Shown: positions 31,220-42,600 of the stretch, piece by piece
Layout of the letters: each line of letters opens with the position of its first letter
Position numbering within the stretch: the first letter of the stretch is position 1
Assembly (NCBI GenBank): GCA_033816765.1
Contig: CM066296.1
Span: forward strand, 806,001-870,000
Length of the DNA stretch: 64,000 nt
From: Nothopassalora personata
Taxonomy: Eukaryota > Ascomycota > Dothideomycetes > Mycosphaerellales > Mycosphaerellaceae
Reading direction: 5' to 3'
The notes under the pieces: generated by a model
Database searches by the model: none
The model's input: the letters and a program-made list of their open reading frames with translations, nothing else
Told to the model about the DNA's origin: nothing
Translations under genes and position numbers: made by a program

Positions 31220-31659
31220 CTTTGCAACAAGGGAAGTCCTTCTCTCCTCTTTCGGTGCGAAGCAAAGTCACCAAATCGCTCCTTCGTCATCGTGCTCCGA
31301 CTTCACACCAGTTTCTGTAGCACGTCCCTACATTGCATGACCCGTAGCGCCGATCTTCTACCCAGAAGCAGCAATGAAGAATACAGGAAGCATCGGGGGC
31401 TAAGCGGGAAAGCTTCGAGCTTGTGTGCGCGGTGATGATCGGTGCTCCACTCCTTCAGATGCTACCTGTGCTACCGCAGGAACGAAGGCATGCAGTCACA
31501 GCAGACAGCATGAAGTCGAAGATCAAGCGCTCCTAAGGTTTTACCACTTTGCAGATCTTAGAAAAGGCATCCTGGTACAAGACCACCCCCTCTTCCAGAG
31601 GACGACCACCCCATCATCGAAGTTTGATGCCTCGACTTCAAAACAGCTCCAAACACAGT
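31220..31659. promoter_or_regulatory. Divergent promoter region MFS / ThDP enzyme
   Basis: About 440 bp between the start of the MFS gene (minus) and the preferred start of the ThDP enzyme (plus). Both promoters would lie here. No motif was assigned. Confidence 0.4.
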
Positions 31660-32640
31660 ATGGCTGCGAAAAGTGATCAGCAAGATGCACGATTGTCACC
31701 AAAAGATGAGCCAAAAGCTCATTCATCGGAATCATCTATCGGCTTTGGCAGCGATGCGTTAGCAGAACAGCTCTCTCGTCTCAAGCTCGACTATATCGCA
31801 CTGGTCCCAGGGTCCTCTTACCGCGGCCTTCATGACAGCTTGGTCAACTTCAAGGGTAATGTGAGCCCGGAAATGTTGATATGCCTTCACGAGGAGCATG
31901 CTGTAGCCATAGCTCACGGCTATGCCAAGGTCGCTGGCAGGCCCATGGCGGCAGCAGTTCATGCGAATGTCGGACTAATGCACGCTACGATGGCTGTTTA
32001 CAACGCTTGGTGTGATCGAGTGCCGATCGTAGTCCTTGGGGCCACGGGTCCAATGGATGCCACACGACGGCGGCCGTGGATTGATTGGATACATACTGCA
32101 CAAGATCAAGGAGCCCTGGTTAGGCCATACGTCAAGTTTGATGATCAGCCACACAGTCCAAATGCTGCAATTGAAAGTCTGCTCCATGCGACTATCGCGG
32201 CGTGCAGTAAGCCATGCGCGCCAACCTATGTCTGTCTTGATCTCGGGCTTCAAGAAGATCCCGTAGACCCGGCAACGCTACAATTTCCGGACACCAAGCG
32301 CTATATCAACTCCATTTCTTCTCCTGGACCATCGATGGAAGATGTTCTCCAGGTTATCGCGGCTCTAGGCGAGTCAAGGAAGCCTCTGTTCCTCCTTGGT
32401 CGGATGTCGCCATCTTCGAAGAACTGGAGTGAGCGCATTGAGCTGGCCGAGAAGTTCGATGCCAGGATTGTGACAGACATAAAAACAAACAGGTTGCGCC
32501 CTTCCCATTTCCTCACCCGCTGCAGCCTTCTGCGCCGGCTGCCTTCATCACGCCAGACACTTCGGCTTTGATCCGGGAGGCCGACCTCATCCTGTCCTTC
32601 GACTGGGCCGACCTCGCATTGCGGCGGGCCTGGGCTGTGC
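31660..32640 (+). pseudogene. ThDP-dependent enzyme, truncated and frameshifted
   Basis: The frame from MAAKSDQQDARLSPKD (an upstream ATG at 31627 is also possible) contains the N-terminal pyrimidine-binding domain of the acetolactate-synthase/decarboxylase superfamily: LDYIALVPGSSYRGLHDSL, LICLHEEHAVAIAHGYAKV with the activating Glu, and HANVGLMHATMAVYNAW. The start of the middle domain follows (KPLFLLGRMSPSSKNW). Near 32490 the frame breaks; protein-like text continues in another frame (VAPFPFPHPLQPSAP, ADLILSFDWADLA) and then ends. The whole C-terminal ThDP/Mg binding domain with its GDG motif is missing, so no activity is expected. It faces away from the MFS gene and may have belonged to the same pathway as the adjacent aldehyde dehydrogenase. 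Confidence 0.75.
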
Positions 32641-34395
32641 GATTGTAAGGAGTGATAGAGTTAAGGGCAAGAACAAGAGGGGAAGAGTGTGGTGCTTGAT
32701 GTGAGAGTGCTGCCTGAGGGGTACGGCGCTGCTATGAGTGAGAAGGCGAGGTAGGGTTGGATTCTCCGCTGCTACATGGAGTTCAGGTGAGCTATCGTGG
32801 GTTGAGAGCTCATACGAATGACAGCACGTGGATGGTGGGTGGCATGTTGAGCGTGGCGTTCCGGTCGGCGTACGCGGGTCAATTCCTGCGATGATTCTTA
32901 CAACGCACAGGAAACGATCAAGTCGTCAAGATTGTCATGACAACAGCCATCTGTCTGGTGAACACTCACCTCGCTGCTTTATGCAGTGCCAAACTTGTCG
33001 GCATACACAAGTTTGGTGTGCCGCGCATGATGGCGGAGGCTACGGCTAATCCCTGGCTGCCTCCCACCATACGTAGCAATTATCAACCGTTGCTAGACAC
33101 TACTGTGCTATGGGCTCAACTCTCCTCGGTTCTGGCCAGGCCACCGACTAGGAGGCACCAGGGCGTCTAGAAGCAGCTATAAGTAGCAGTGAGTAGCGAC
33201 TGGAAGTAACCACTGGAACTACAATCCACACCTCAGATCAGCGCTCTCGGCTGCCCAGAACTTGGTAACTTTAGGAATGAGTTGTTTGGACAGTACCCTG
33301 GTGCCACTTACAAGGCGCAGGGTCAGTAGAGATGGGAATTTGTACAGAACTGAACGGCGGTGTACGCAGAAGGATGAGGTAAACTCGCCTCGCTGAATGA
33401 ATGAATGAATCAAAGATGATTAATCATCGCTCTTGCTTCTATCTCCAAGGATATCTGCCTGAGACGCATCGCCGCCTCGGATGATCACGTCCTCGCCGTA
33501 GCATGCCCATCGCCAGTTGGCGTGCTGTTGTATGCCTGGCCGTTGGTTACTGTCTACAGGACTGGAATCTGGTACGGGAAGTTGCCGTCACTGATTGCGT
33601 TTCGGATGCCGGTTGTGCTGTTGCTCGTGAAGATTTCGTGTAGGTCACTCTGGAAGCTGAATTCTATACTGTTTGGGGGGTTTGGCGTGGCGCAGGTGTC
33701 GAAGCTGTCCGGGGGAAAGGTCATGGTGAGGTTGAGGCTGGGAGAGTTTCTTCAGGTGAGGATGTCAGAACGGCATGGCGTTGGTACTTACTTGATGGCG
33801 GATGTTATTCCGGCCGCTCATAGCGCTGGCAGGAAAGTGAAGAGAGCGATGGGTAAGAAATTGTTGCCATTCGCGATTAGGGTTAGAAGAAAGGTGAGAG
33901 GGGGCCGTCAAGCAGGAGACTCTAAGCATAATATCAACTCCGTCGCTATCAGGCCATCGGTTTCATTTGATTGATACTTGGTGGCTGCAGCCTCCATCTA
34001 CAGGCGGCATGCAATTCTTGAAGGATAGGACGGCTTTGCTACAGTAGAAGCTGCTGTGCCTCATCAACGCTCCACTTGAACTGCATCCAAGTATGGTTCG
34101 GCCTGGGCTCGGAAAAGAATATTTGTGTGACAGCCCGTCAATTCCTCTTGACTGATCCCAAGCAATGGAGACGGTCTCGACGGAAACGCAAAGCCATTTT
34201 GCTACTGGTGGTCGACTCTGGATTGAGCCAAAGAACGATGGCTCCACAGCAGCCTGGCTTCATCAGCCTATTGCGTAGAGAAGTGGGATAACAGCTTGGA
34301 AAGACTGAGCCTCTTTTTCATACGATGCGCGGTTGTGTATTGCGATAGTTCATACAACGGTCCATCATGTATCTCCCCAATTCTACCTTGTTCGT
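32641..34395. other. 1.75-kb gene-poor stretch with a decayed minus-strand fragment
   Basis: No intact gene. On the minus strand about 33740-33565 a short protein-like segment reads SLNLTMTFPPDSFDTCATP and later GIRNAISDGNFPYQIPVL, ending at a stop but continuing in frame. An upstream GTAAGT donor near 33790 and a hydrophobic stretch near 33850 could be earlier parts of the same dead secreted-protein gene. The family is not recognised. A (GAAT) microsatellite lies at about 33394-33410. The rest shows nothing recognisable. Confidence 0.35.
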
Positions 34396-37300
34396 CTACG
34401 GTGGCGCTGGCCTCGTACAAGTATTTGAATTAGTGTCGCAAGTCACTACCAGACCTGGTGTGATGTTGCCAGTCGAGTTGTAGCTCATCGTGTAGCCAGA
34501 TGTAGTGCCTATCGAACTGTCAATACAAGATTCACCCTCCCGCAGAATAGTAGTACTCACTTGTTTGCAACCCCACTGCCGCAAGTGCGCCATTCTCCCC
34601 GTCTCCAACATCATAGTACGTATATGTGAAGATCCCCGGTCTCGCGTATAGATACTGCACCGTGAAGTGGAATGTTATGGCGCGATTTCCCGCTCTCTTG
34701 AGAAACCATTCGTAAGTCACACCCGTATCGTCTAGCTGATAGAAGACACCTTGTGGCGGTCCTGTCGCATTGATCCTGTACACAGCCAAGTCTGCCCAAT
34801 ATGGGGCAATGGTACCAGCTGGCAAACGTGTCGATGGGAGCTCGCCATACTGGTACTGCGCTGTGCCGACTGTGATAGAGAGGAGGCCATTGACGGCAGC
34901 AAAGCTGGCGGTGGAGGAAGATGTACCGATGAACATCGGCCGAGGGAGATTGATGCGTTCATAACTGTCATCCTCGTCGAATGTAGGTGGATCGCCGAAG
35001 TTGCAGGCTGTTGGGGAGGCGAGGACGAGGTAGCTGCTGGTGGAGGAAGATGTACCGATGAACATCGGCCGAGGGAGATTGATGCGTTCATAACTGTCAT
35101 CCTCGTCGAATGTAGGTGGATCGCCGAAGTTGCAGGCTGTTGGGGAGGCGAGGACGAGGTAGCTGCTGGTGGCCGAGTATGGTGAAGATGATGCCGAGCT
35201 TGGAGTGTAAATCGATGCGATCACCGCGACCGGGGAAGAGAAACTCGTGACGCTCGTCGTACTGATCAACGAAGTAGTGCTGCTAGAGTATCGAATTACC
35301 GAGATGTCGGAGCTTGGTAGAAGCGGCAAAGGCGCGCTTGTGAAGATAATTTCAGCAGACGAAAAAGTAATGGTGCTGCTGGAGCTGTGTGACGAGCTTG
35401 TCGCCGATGAAGAGGATATCGGATACACCGAAGGGATCGCAATCCCACCGATGTCTGTGGATGATTGGCTACTGCTGAAGACTAGAGTGGTCGAGGTACT
35501 AGTGCTGGATGTGATGTACGTCGTTGTGCTGGAGTACACCAGAATTGAGGGCGTGGCTGTGCCCAATGCGCTAGCGCTCAGTGTTGAGCTCGTCAACGTG
35601 GCCGAGCCAATGTGCGAAGTTGAGGACTCAATATATGATATCTCGCTGGTGACGTACGCCAGTGACGGTTGCGATGAAGTAAGTGTGGATTCAGAGCTGA
35701 CGATAAAGCTCGATGACGACGTCGTTGACATGCTCGAAGACGGCAGACCTGAGGAAGATGTGACGCTTGCCAGCGCAGAGCTGAAAGTTGACGTCGTAGT
35801 AGATTCCGGCACTATTGGAGAGAAGACTCCAAGACCAGTCAGACTTGAGCTTGTCGTGGGGTCTGGGGCCGAGAGGACCTCAAGATCCGTAAGACTGGAG
35901 ACGAACGCAGTCGTCGACTCGGGCACGATCGATGGGAACACCTCCAGATCAGTCACACTCAACGATGTTGCAGTCGGAGTAACGAGAGAAGATACCGAGG
36001 TCGTCTCTGCTATCGAAGACAACATACTTGAGCTAGTCAATTGGCCACTTTGAAAGCTCGGGAACGGATTGTCAGGTCCAATGGGTTCGGCTGTTGCAGA
36101 ATATATTAGAAGAGTGTTGCCAGATGCTTCTTTGCTTGACGTGGCAGTCAAGCTGATAGAGCCGGCACTGTTGACATTAGTGTATTGGGAGCCCATGACT
36201 GGGGAGAAGCTGGCACTGGAGGCCGCTAGTGTTGGGCCCGCAGAAGACACCGCTGCTGAGGTGTCTACTACGTTGGTGGACGTGGCAATACCACGGCTCG
36301 TAGCCTGCAAGCTCGGGTCTAGTACAGTAGACGACTGTGCCGATGAAGACGATGTCGTCGAGATTGCTTCATTGGTTGAGCTTGCAGCCACCAAGATGTC
36401 GCAAATACCATAGCCAGGCTGACAACCAGGTCCACAGTATTCAGGTCCGGTTCCGCAAAAGCCGTAGCTGCTACAGCAATCGCCGGAGAACGCTCCGTAA
36501 CAATTGAATCCAACCTCTGGACCGCAGGTACCACTTGGAGCCACATTGGCGGTCGTGCTTGATGGTACGACTACTGATGTAGGGTTCTGTTGCCCATTCT
36601 TGACCGGTATGCTGGATATGTCACCGACTGTGGCGGACAATGGCGTGGTCACGGTTTCGATAGAGGGCGTAGGCGAAGTGGCTGTGACACTTATGAATGT
36701 ACTCGCTGGCTCGATGACCAGTCCGGCTGCTGGCTGTACCTCAAAAGTGACGGCTTCCCAGTCCGATCGAAGCGGTCCTGCCAGGCGCAAGACGACCTGT
36801 GCTTGTCCTCTGGTAGTACTAGCAGGTACTGTATAAAATTCAGCCGCGCCACTAAGGAAAGCGGTGTTGTTCCAGTGCAGCTTGAGACTTTCAAATATAA
36901 ACGTCGTTCTGATCGAACCCAATGTTGAAGAAATGGCGAATGGCATGTTGTCTACACCCTCATTGGTGGAGATCCATCCTCCAGTCGTGCTACCCAATGT
37001 GCCATTCTCGATGACATATTGTACAGCTTCGCTCGCGTTCGGAGTGATGTAGCCATTCGCATCGATGTAATTAGCCTGAGTTGCCTGTCGCCTTCTGTAC
37101 GGTACGGGAATCTGGACCTGCAGCACGAACGGTATGTCGCCGCTGTTTAATGTTGCATCTGAGATTGGTGCTGTGGGTTCTGTGACAGTAAATTGTGTAG
37201 TAGTCGAGAACCCTGGAACTGTCGGTGGCCCGGTGGTAGACAATGTCGAAATGGACTGTCGTATCACAGATTGCGTATCGGTAATTTGTGATGAAGCAGA

Positions 37301-37543
37301 CTGTGTCGAAGCAGACTGTGCTGATGAAGATTGTGTTGAGGTAGACACTATGCCGGTCGAAGAATAGCTTCCAGTAGGACCGATTACACTGCTTTTCCCA
37401 ACAATGCTGCTCGCAGTCACTGTGGTGTATATTGCTCCGCAAGTGGTTGGATAGGCTGTAATTGTGATGAGCTCTCCAACGACACTGGATGGTAGCGACA
37501 GGATGGCCAATCCCAACGCTATGCCATTGGCAAGCATGCCCAT
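34396..37543 (-). CDS. Secreted Ser/Thr-rich protein with CBM18 chitin-binding domain
   Basis: Exons 37543-34561 and 34508-34396. The 52-bp intron (GTGAGT...GATAG) joins VGLQT-S to TTSGYTMSYNSTGN, ending CTRPAPP. The product is about 1030 aa. It begins with a signal peptide (MLANGIALGLAILSLPSSVVG). After a Ser/Thr linker and an unknown globular region, a CBM18 hevein-type domain lies at about 338-382, with the eight-Cys pattern in CGPEVGFNCYGAFSGDCC and CGPGCQPGYGICD. A long Ser/Thr-rich mucin-like region follows, probably O-glycosylated. The C-terminal ~230 residues form a domain with LPAGTIAPYWADLAVY and FTYTYYDVGDGENGALAAVG, which resembles a surface-recognition domain but was not named. 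An exact 43-residue duplication lies at its start. Likely role: binding of chitin or the hyphal wall. A long antisense frame (35247-36053) is a shadow of the Ser/Thr bias. Confidence 0.8.
34912..35169. repeat. Exact 129-bp tandem duplication inside the CBM18 gene
   Basis: Two head-to-tail copies, 34912-35040 and 35041-35169, identical by eye and 43 codons each, so the frame is kept. The encoded unit begins SYLVLASPTACNFGDPP and ends FIGTSSSTS. Confidence 0.95.
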
Positions 37544-38112
37544 TGCACGCGTTCACGACACGGCGTCGTAGGATCTGACAACTTCCTGATCGCTAGTCGA
37601 TATTCCGCCGGTAGAGCGGGATGTTATATCGATGTTGCCAAATCGCATCGATGTGTGATGAAGCAGTGGGAATGGTATGACGAGGGTTCGACCTCGCTGC
37701 GACGACAGGGAGCATCTGGAATGCAAAGAGAATACATACCTTCCTGCGTCTACGCGTCTAGGCAATCTCGCAGACTGCCGCGGAATGTATCGAGACGTTG
37801 AGCCACGTGCGATCATGTAGATAGTGCATAGTTGAGACCATCACGGCCACAATGGAGCTGTATGATACGTATCATACAGCTTGACGCTACATTGCGTTGG
37901 CGAGTGCGAGCAGATGATGCTCATGCGCTCATTTAGCCTGTTCTGCCATCATGGCGGTATGTGAATATCTATCCACACTGCCCGGACCCACAGAGAGTTT
38001 GAGTTGATGAGGATCCATGGACATTCGATGTTGTTGACGAGAGTGAGAGGGAGAAGTCAAGATGCGAAGCGTGCTCTCTACGCTTCTCCCTGCCAAGACA
38101 AGTCACTAAGGA
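37544..38112. promoter_or_regulatory. Upstream region of the CBM18 gene with a 26-bp palindrome
   Basis: Gene-free 570 bp. A perfect 26-bp palindrome at 37856-37881, centred on GTATGATACGTATCATAC, lies about 315 bp upstream of the CBM18 start. It could be a transcription-factor site or a cruciform-forming sequence; no factor is proposed. Confidence 0.5.
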
Positions 38113-38117
38113 TGTGT

Positions 38118-38335
38118 TATCACGTTGTGACGGCTGTCTGCGTAATTATTGGTGTATAGGCTCATATGAAAGGAGGTGACAAAAGCGAGTTGTGTATTGC
38201 ATGTATCTCAGCTAGAATTGAAAGGGGCTGCTTGTGAAAAGGCTGCAGGTGACTAATCAATGTCACCTGATTCTTGGCGGCTGCTGCCTCAGGTTTGATT
38301 GGGCTGCAGCGCCGGTGCACGCTTGGATCGTGACA
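38118..38335 (-). repeat. Copia-B 3' LTR
   Basis: 218 bp, identical by eye to 45138-45355; left target copy TGTGT at 38113-38117. Confidence 0.92.
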
Positions 38336-38342
38336 CACCCCC
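38336..38342 (-). promoter_or_regulatory. Copia-B polypurine tract
   Basis: On the minus strand GAGGGGGTG directly precedes the TGTCACG start of the 3' LTR. Confidence 0.6.
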
Positions 38343-39648
38343 TCAGCTCGTGCGGCTTGTAGGTGAATGAGCTGATCGCATGTGATCGCGTGCACCCCAT
38401 CCATCACCCATCACCCCACCCACCCACCCATGACGTAAGGCGTCGTTGCTGTGCGCTTGTTGGAGCTCCATTGTGAGCTGCACAGTAGGGCGATGAGTCA
38501 GCGTTTCAGGTGAGGCTATTGTCCTAGCCTCACATCCCCATTCACAATCTCACTAAGTCCCTCACACTGTAGTTAACCCATATAATAGGTTCTGAGCGAT
38601 GTGATTCTTGTCCGGTGGGGTGGCTGAGCTGTTCTTGTAGCACTGAACGGCAAGGCGTGCTATCTCCCTGCATTTCAACGGACATGTGAGGTTGTGGGTT
38701 CGAGTCCTGGGGGTTATTATATCTGCTGAATTTATTGCTTGGCCTATCGTCCGCTTCAATGTCTGCTCCATTATTCTTGATCAAAATCCTAGGTGTCATA
38801 GTACGCTGTTGCTTCGGCAATTGGGGTGCCTTGCTGCTATCCAATGACCACGCATATGTGACTTCGGTCACGGTCTCAGAGAACTCCGCTTCCTGCCTTA
38901 GGTAGAGATTACCATTCTGCTACGTCCTGGTGGGAACTCTTTTGCCTGATGAAAGGTCTTCACAGCTTGTGAAAGCCTTATCTTTTTGCTCAGGGCAAGG
39001 GTGATCCCAGCGACGGTGGTGCTGCAGGTGCTGTACGCCCAGCGGGTGGAGATGCTGTCTCTGAGTGAGGTGAGGACGATGATGGAGGCATCGATGATGT
39101 TATGACGATCGTTGTGATATGGTAACGGAGGTAGTGATGGTGATGCTGCCAGCAGTAAGGAAGTTGATGGTGTTTCGGCGCTCGTGATTGGCTGCGCCGT
39201 TGCTGGTGCGCATGCGCTGCACCGCTGCTGGTAACAGGGGTGTTTCCGGTCCTTTTGCTATTGGGCCAATGGGAGTCCGAGAAACACCTGGTGATGATGG
39301 TGCTAGGGCAGTGCCGGTGATGCGGAGCCGGTAGAGGAGACAGTAGTACCGAACATACCGTACATCCTCTGCCGGTCCATGTTGGTTGGTTAAGGAAAGA
39401 GGAAGGGTTTGGACCTGAAGAGGTGTTTTTATACAGTCCTGCTGCTGGTTCCTTCCTGTTTTGGCATAAAAAGGATAAAAGGGAAGTCGCATCCATCCGA
39501 ATGCGGAAGGAGAGGCATGATGGAAGCAGCGCTTAGTGGTGGCTGATCACCATGTCGTGCATGCTGTGATGCGCCGAGAAGAGGAGTCCTGTAGTCAAAG
39601 CCTGGTGCTGGCAAGAGAAGAGCCACTGGTGTGGCAGGCCTACGCATC
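38343..39648 (-). other. Copia-B long 3' internal region
   Basis: About 1.3 kb between the pol stop and the polypurine tract, all inside the LTRs. Minus-strand frames at 39496-38990 (168 aa, His/Ser/Pro-rich) and 39665-39429 (78 aa, its ATG overlapping the pol end) have no recognisable domain, and I do not call them genes. On the plus strand 38621-38707 has tRNA-like promoter boxes (see findings). Short CACCC runs occur near 38405-38430. Confidence 0.5.
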
Positions 39649-42600
39649 TTAAGCGTTGCTGCCATTCGCAGAGGGTGCTAAGGAGGGGGTGCGTGGGTCT
39701 ACGCCCTCCTCAGCCATGTTGAGGAGCTGCACAAAGCGTTGGTGTTTCTGCTTTGGCAGCAGCTTGGTAAGCCCGTCTGCTGGCATGTCGTTTGTGTTGA
39801 GATACTGGATCTCAATGTCTCCTCGCTGGTCTCGTTGACGCAGCCAGTGATGGTGTATGTCAACATGGCGTAGCTTGGTGTCAAGCTTTTGCCCTTGTTG
39901 GTTAACAAGGCGGATGGTTTGGGTGTTGTCACAGTACAGGTAGGTGCGCTGGTTGAACTCGAGATGGATCTCGGCGAAGATGCGTTCCCACTGGATCAGC
40001 TCTGATGCCGCTTGTGACAGGCCAAGGAGTTCGGCTTCGGTTGAGGACTTAGTAACAGTGATCTGCTTGGATGCTTTGTAGTCGACTGGTCCGCCGAAGA
40101 GCATGAAGATCCATCCGCTAGAGCTGGTCCTGTCGACGTTCATGCCGTAGGAGGCATCTGATGCGCCAAAGAATTCATGGTTCTTGCCGAGATGTTCAGG
40201 CTGACTATGTAGGCCAGTAATGTGCTTGCTGGCGCCATACACAAGGCAGAGGTTCTTAGTCTCTAGGAGGTAGCGCAAGCACTGATCCGCAAGCTTCAGA
40301 TGTGTGTCCGTTGGCTTGGTCAGGTACTGCGAAAGCATTGACAGGGAAAAGGCAATGTCCGGGCGTGTGTGTGTTGCTGCGAAGTTCAGAGACCCAATAC
40401 GCTGTTGGTACGCAAGGATCTTCATGGGGTCTGCAACATGGCCCTTAGGCACTGTCCAGTCGAGGTGTTGATCCACTGGCACTGTTGTCTTGCGTGCGCT
40501 GGTGGATATGCTGAACTTAGCGGCGAGCTTCTCAATGTAGTCCTCTTGTGAGAGCCATAGCAGTCTCTTTTGCCGGTCTCGTGTTACCTTGATTCCTAGA
40601 AACCAGGCAAGATCTCCAAGCTCGTGCATCTCGTACTTGGCAAGCAGACGCTTCTTGATGCTAAGTGCATGGTCCTTGTGCTTGCGGTGATACAGCATGA
40701 CCAGGTCGTCCACATAAAAGAAGAACATGACCTTGTTATTAAAGTAGATGCATTCGGAGTCCGAGAGAGGAACCATTCCAAGGGAGGCCAGCGTCTCGGT
40801 GAGGGAGTTGTACCACAACAAAGGGGACTCCTTCAGTCCGTAGAGGGCCTTGACTAGTTTGAGAGCGTGTCCATCGGCAGGGCGATCGATTCCAGGAGGC
40901 GGCTGTAGATACATAGTGTATGGCAGGTCTGAGTTCAAGAAGGCGTTGACAACATCAAACTGTTCAGCTTCTAGGTCGAAGCTCGCGGCCATAGCACAGC
41001 AGAGGCGAAACATGCTTGCTGGCAATGTAGCGGCGTATGTATCCAAGTGTGTGCCCTGTAGATCGCCTCTTGCGCATAGCCGGGCCTTGAAGCTCTTTAG
41101 CATGCCATGCTCATCCAGCTTGTACTTGTACACCCACTTCAGCGGCAGTGGTGGCTGAAGTCCCTCCTCTTCTTGCTGAGCATCATGATCCTTCTCTTGC
41201 TGAGTTGCCCATTTGAATGTGCCAGTAGAGATTGCCTTGGCAAACTCCTTGGCCATAGCTTCACGCCATTGTTGGGCGAAGCGGTGCTTCATGGCGGCAC
41301 GGTAGTTCAGAGGTTCGGGCGGAAGGTCATCGCGGTGCATCGACGTGATGGTGTTGACACGGCGTGTGGGGGAGGATCGGCGTGTTCGTACGACATCGTG
41401 GTGCTTAGGTCTCGGGCGGATGCCCGCCATCTGGCTGATGACAACGTTAGCGACCATGATATTGTGCAGAGCATGGTGGAAGTAGGCGGTTCGGAGCCTC
41501 TTCCCAGTGTCGGTGAGGGTGTAATTAGTGTCAGCGGAAAAGTCATCCATTTGGCTGAGTTCTTCGAAGGGGATTGCTGAGGGGGGAGGAGCGGCAGCGA
41601 CGTCTGAAGTCGTCGAAGCATCTGCTTCTGCCATAATCTCCTCACGATCTTCCTCTGTGAGGGCATCCATCAACTGCTGTTGCAGTGTGTTGATGTACTG
41701 TTGTTCAGACGCGTCACTGTTGTTTACCGCGTTGTTGTTGTAGTCAGAGTTCTCTGTGCTCTCATTGGTCGCTGGTTCGACCCCGGATTTGACCTGGTCT
41801 CGTGAAAGTGCAGGGGTTATAGCGTCATTTGTTAATGGCCAATCAGGTGGCTCGAAACTGCTGCCACTTTCTAGGTGGTTGAATGCTGCTGAGGAGCGGT
41901 GCTCTGGCCAGTGTGGTTCTTGCCCAAGGAGGAGTTGATGGGCGTTTTGATGGTATTGACGAGGGTTTTGATGGAGCGGCTGCTGTTGGGCCTGTTCTTC
42001 CACCCCCTCGGCCTGTAGTGTGTCGTGCTCATGGTGAGCCACATACAGGTCGTAGTACTGTTCAGGCTCTTCAGCCGGTTCTGCCGTCGCGATGTTCTCA
42101 ACAGGGGTTGAGTAACCAGCAGTGAGAATTGATGGGTCGTAGAACGTGGTCTCATCAAAGAGGACGTCCTTTACCCGCATAACCCTATCTTTCGATGGGT
42201 CCCACACCCTGTAGATGTTGGTGGAGTCGTAGCCCACAAGGTATCCGATCAGTGCTCGTTCTTTGAGCTTCTCAGTCTTGCCTGGTTGAGTGGTGCCATG
42301 AATGTACACGTAGGCTAGGCAGCCGTACACCACCATGTGGCCCACATTTGGTACCCTGCCTGTTGCCAATTCGAAGGGAGTCTTCCAGCCTTTTGATTGG
42401 ATTGGTGACCGCCAGAGGATGTAGCAGGCTGCTGCGGTGCATTCGTTCCAGAGCTTCTCAGGTAGGCGAGCGTGGATGCGGATTGTGCGTGACATCGTGA
42501 TAATGACGCCGCCCGCTCGTTCTGCTGGGTCCTGGTTTGCACTGTAATCAGCAGTGTTGTGCCATTCAATCTGGTTGCTGTTAATAGTGGAGCGGAATCT

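Noticed and set aside
30458..31435. 325-aa plus-strand frame
   Set aside because: It lies opposite exon 1 of the MFS transporter, whose domains and splice sites are clear. Its own translation is Arg/Cys-rich without any family motif.
33522..33974. 150-aa plus-strand frame
   Set aside because: The minus strand carries a more protein-like, though broken, reading with a splice donor. The plus translation has no motif.
35247..36053. 268-aa plus-strand frame rich in Val, Leu and Asp/Glu
   Set aside because: It is the antisense of the Ser/Thr-rich repeat region of the CBM18 protein; the bias of that region alone keeps it open.
38621..38707. A genuine tRNA gene
   Set aside because: A and B boxes are present, but the acceptor stem does not pair and the T stem is weak; kept only as a tRNA-like finding.
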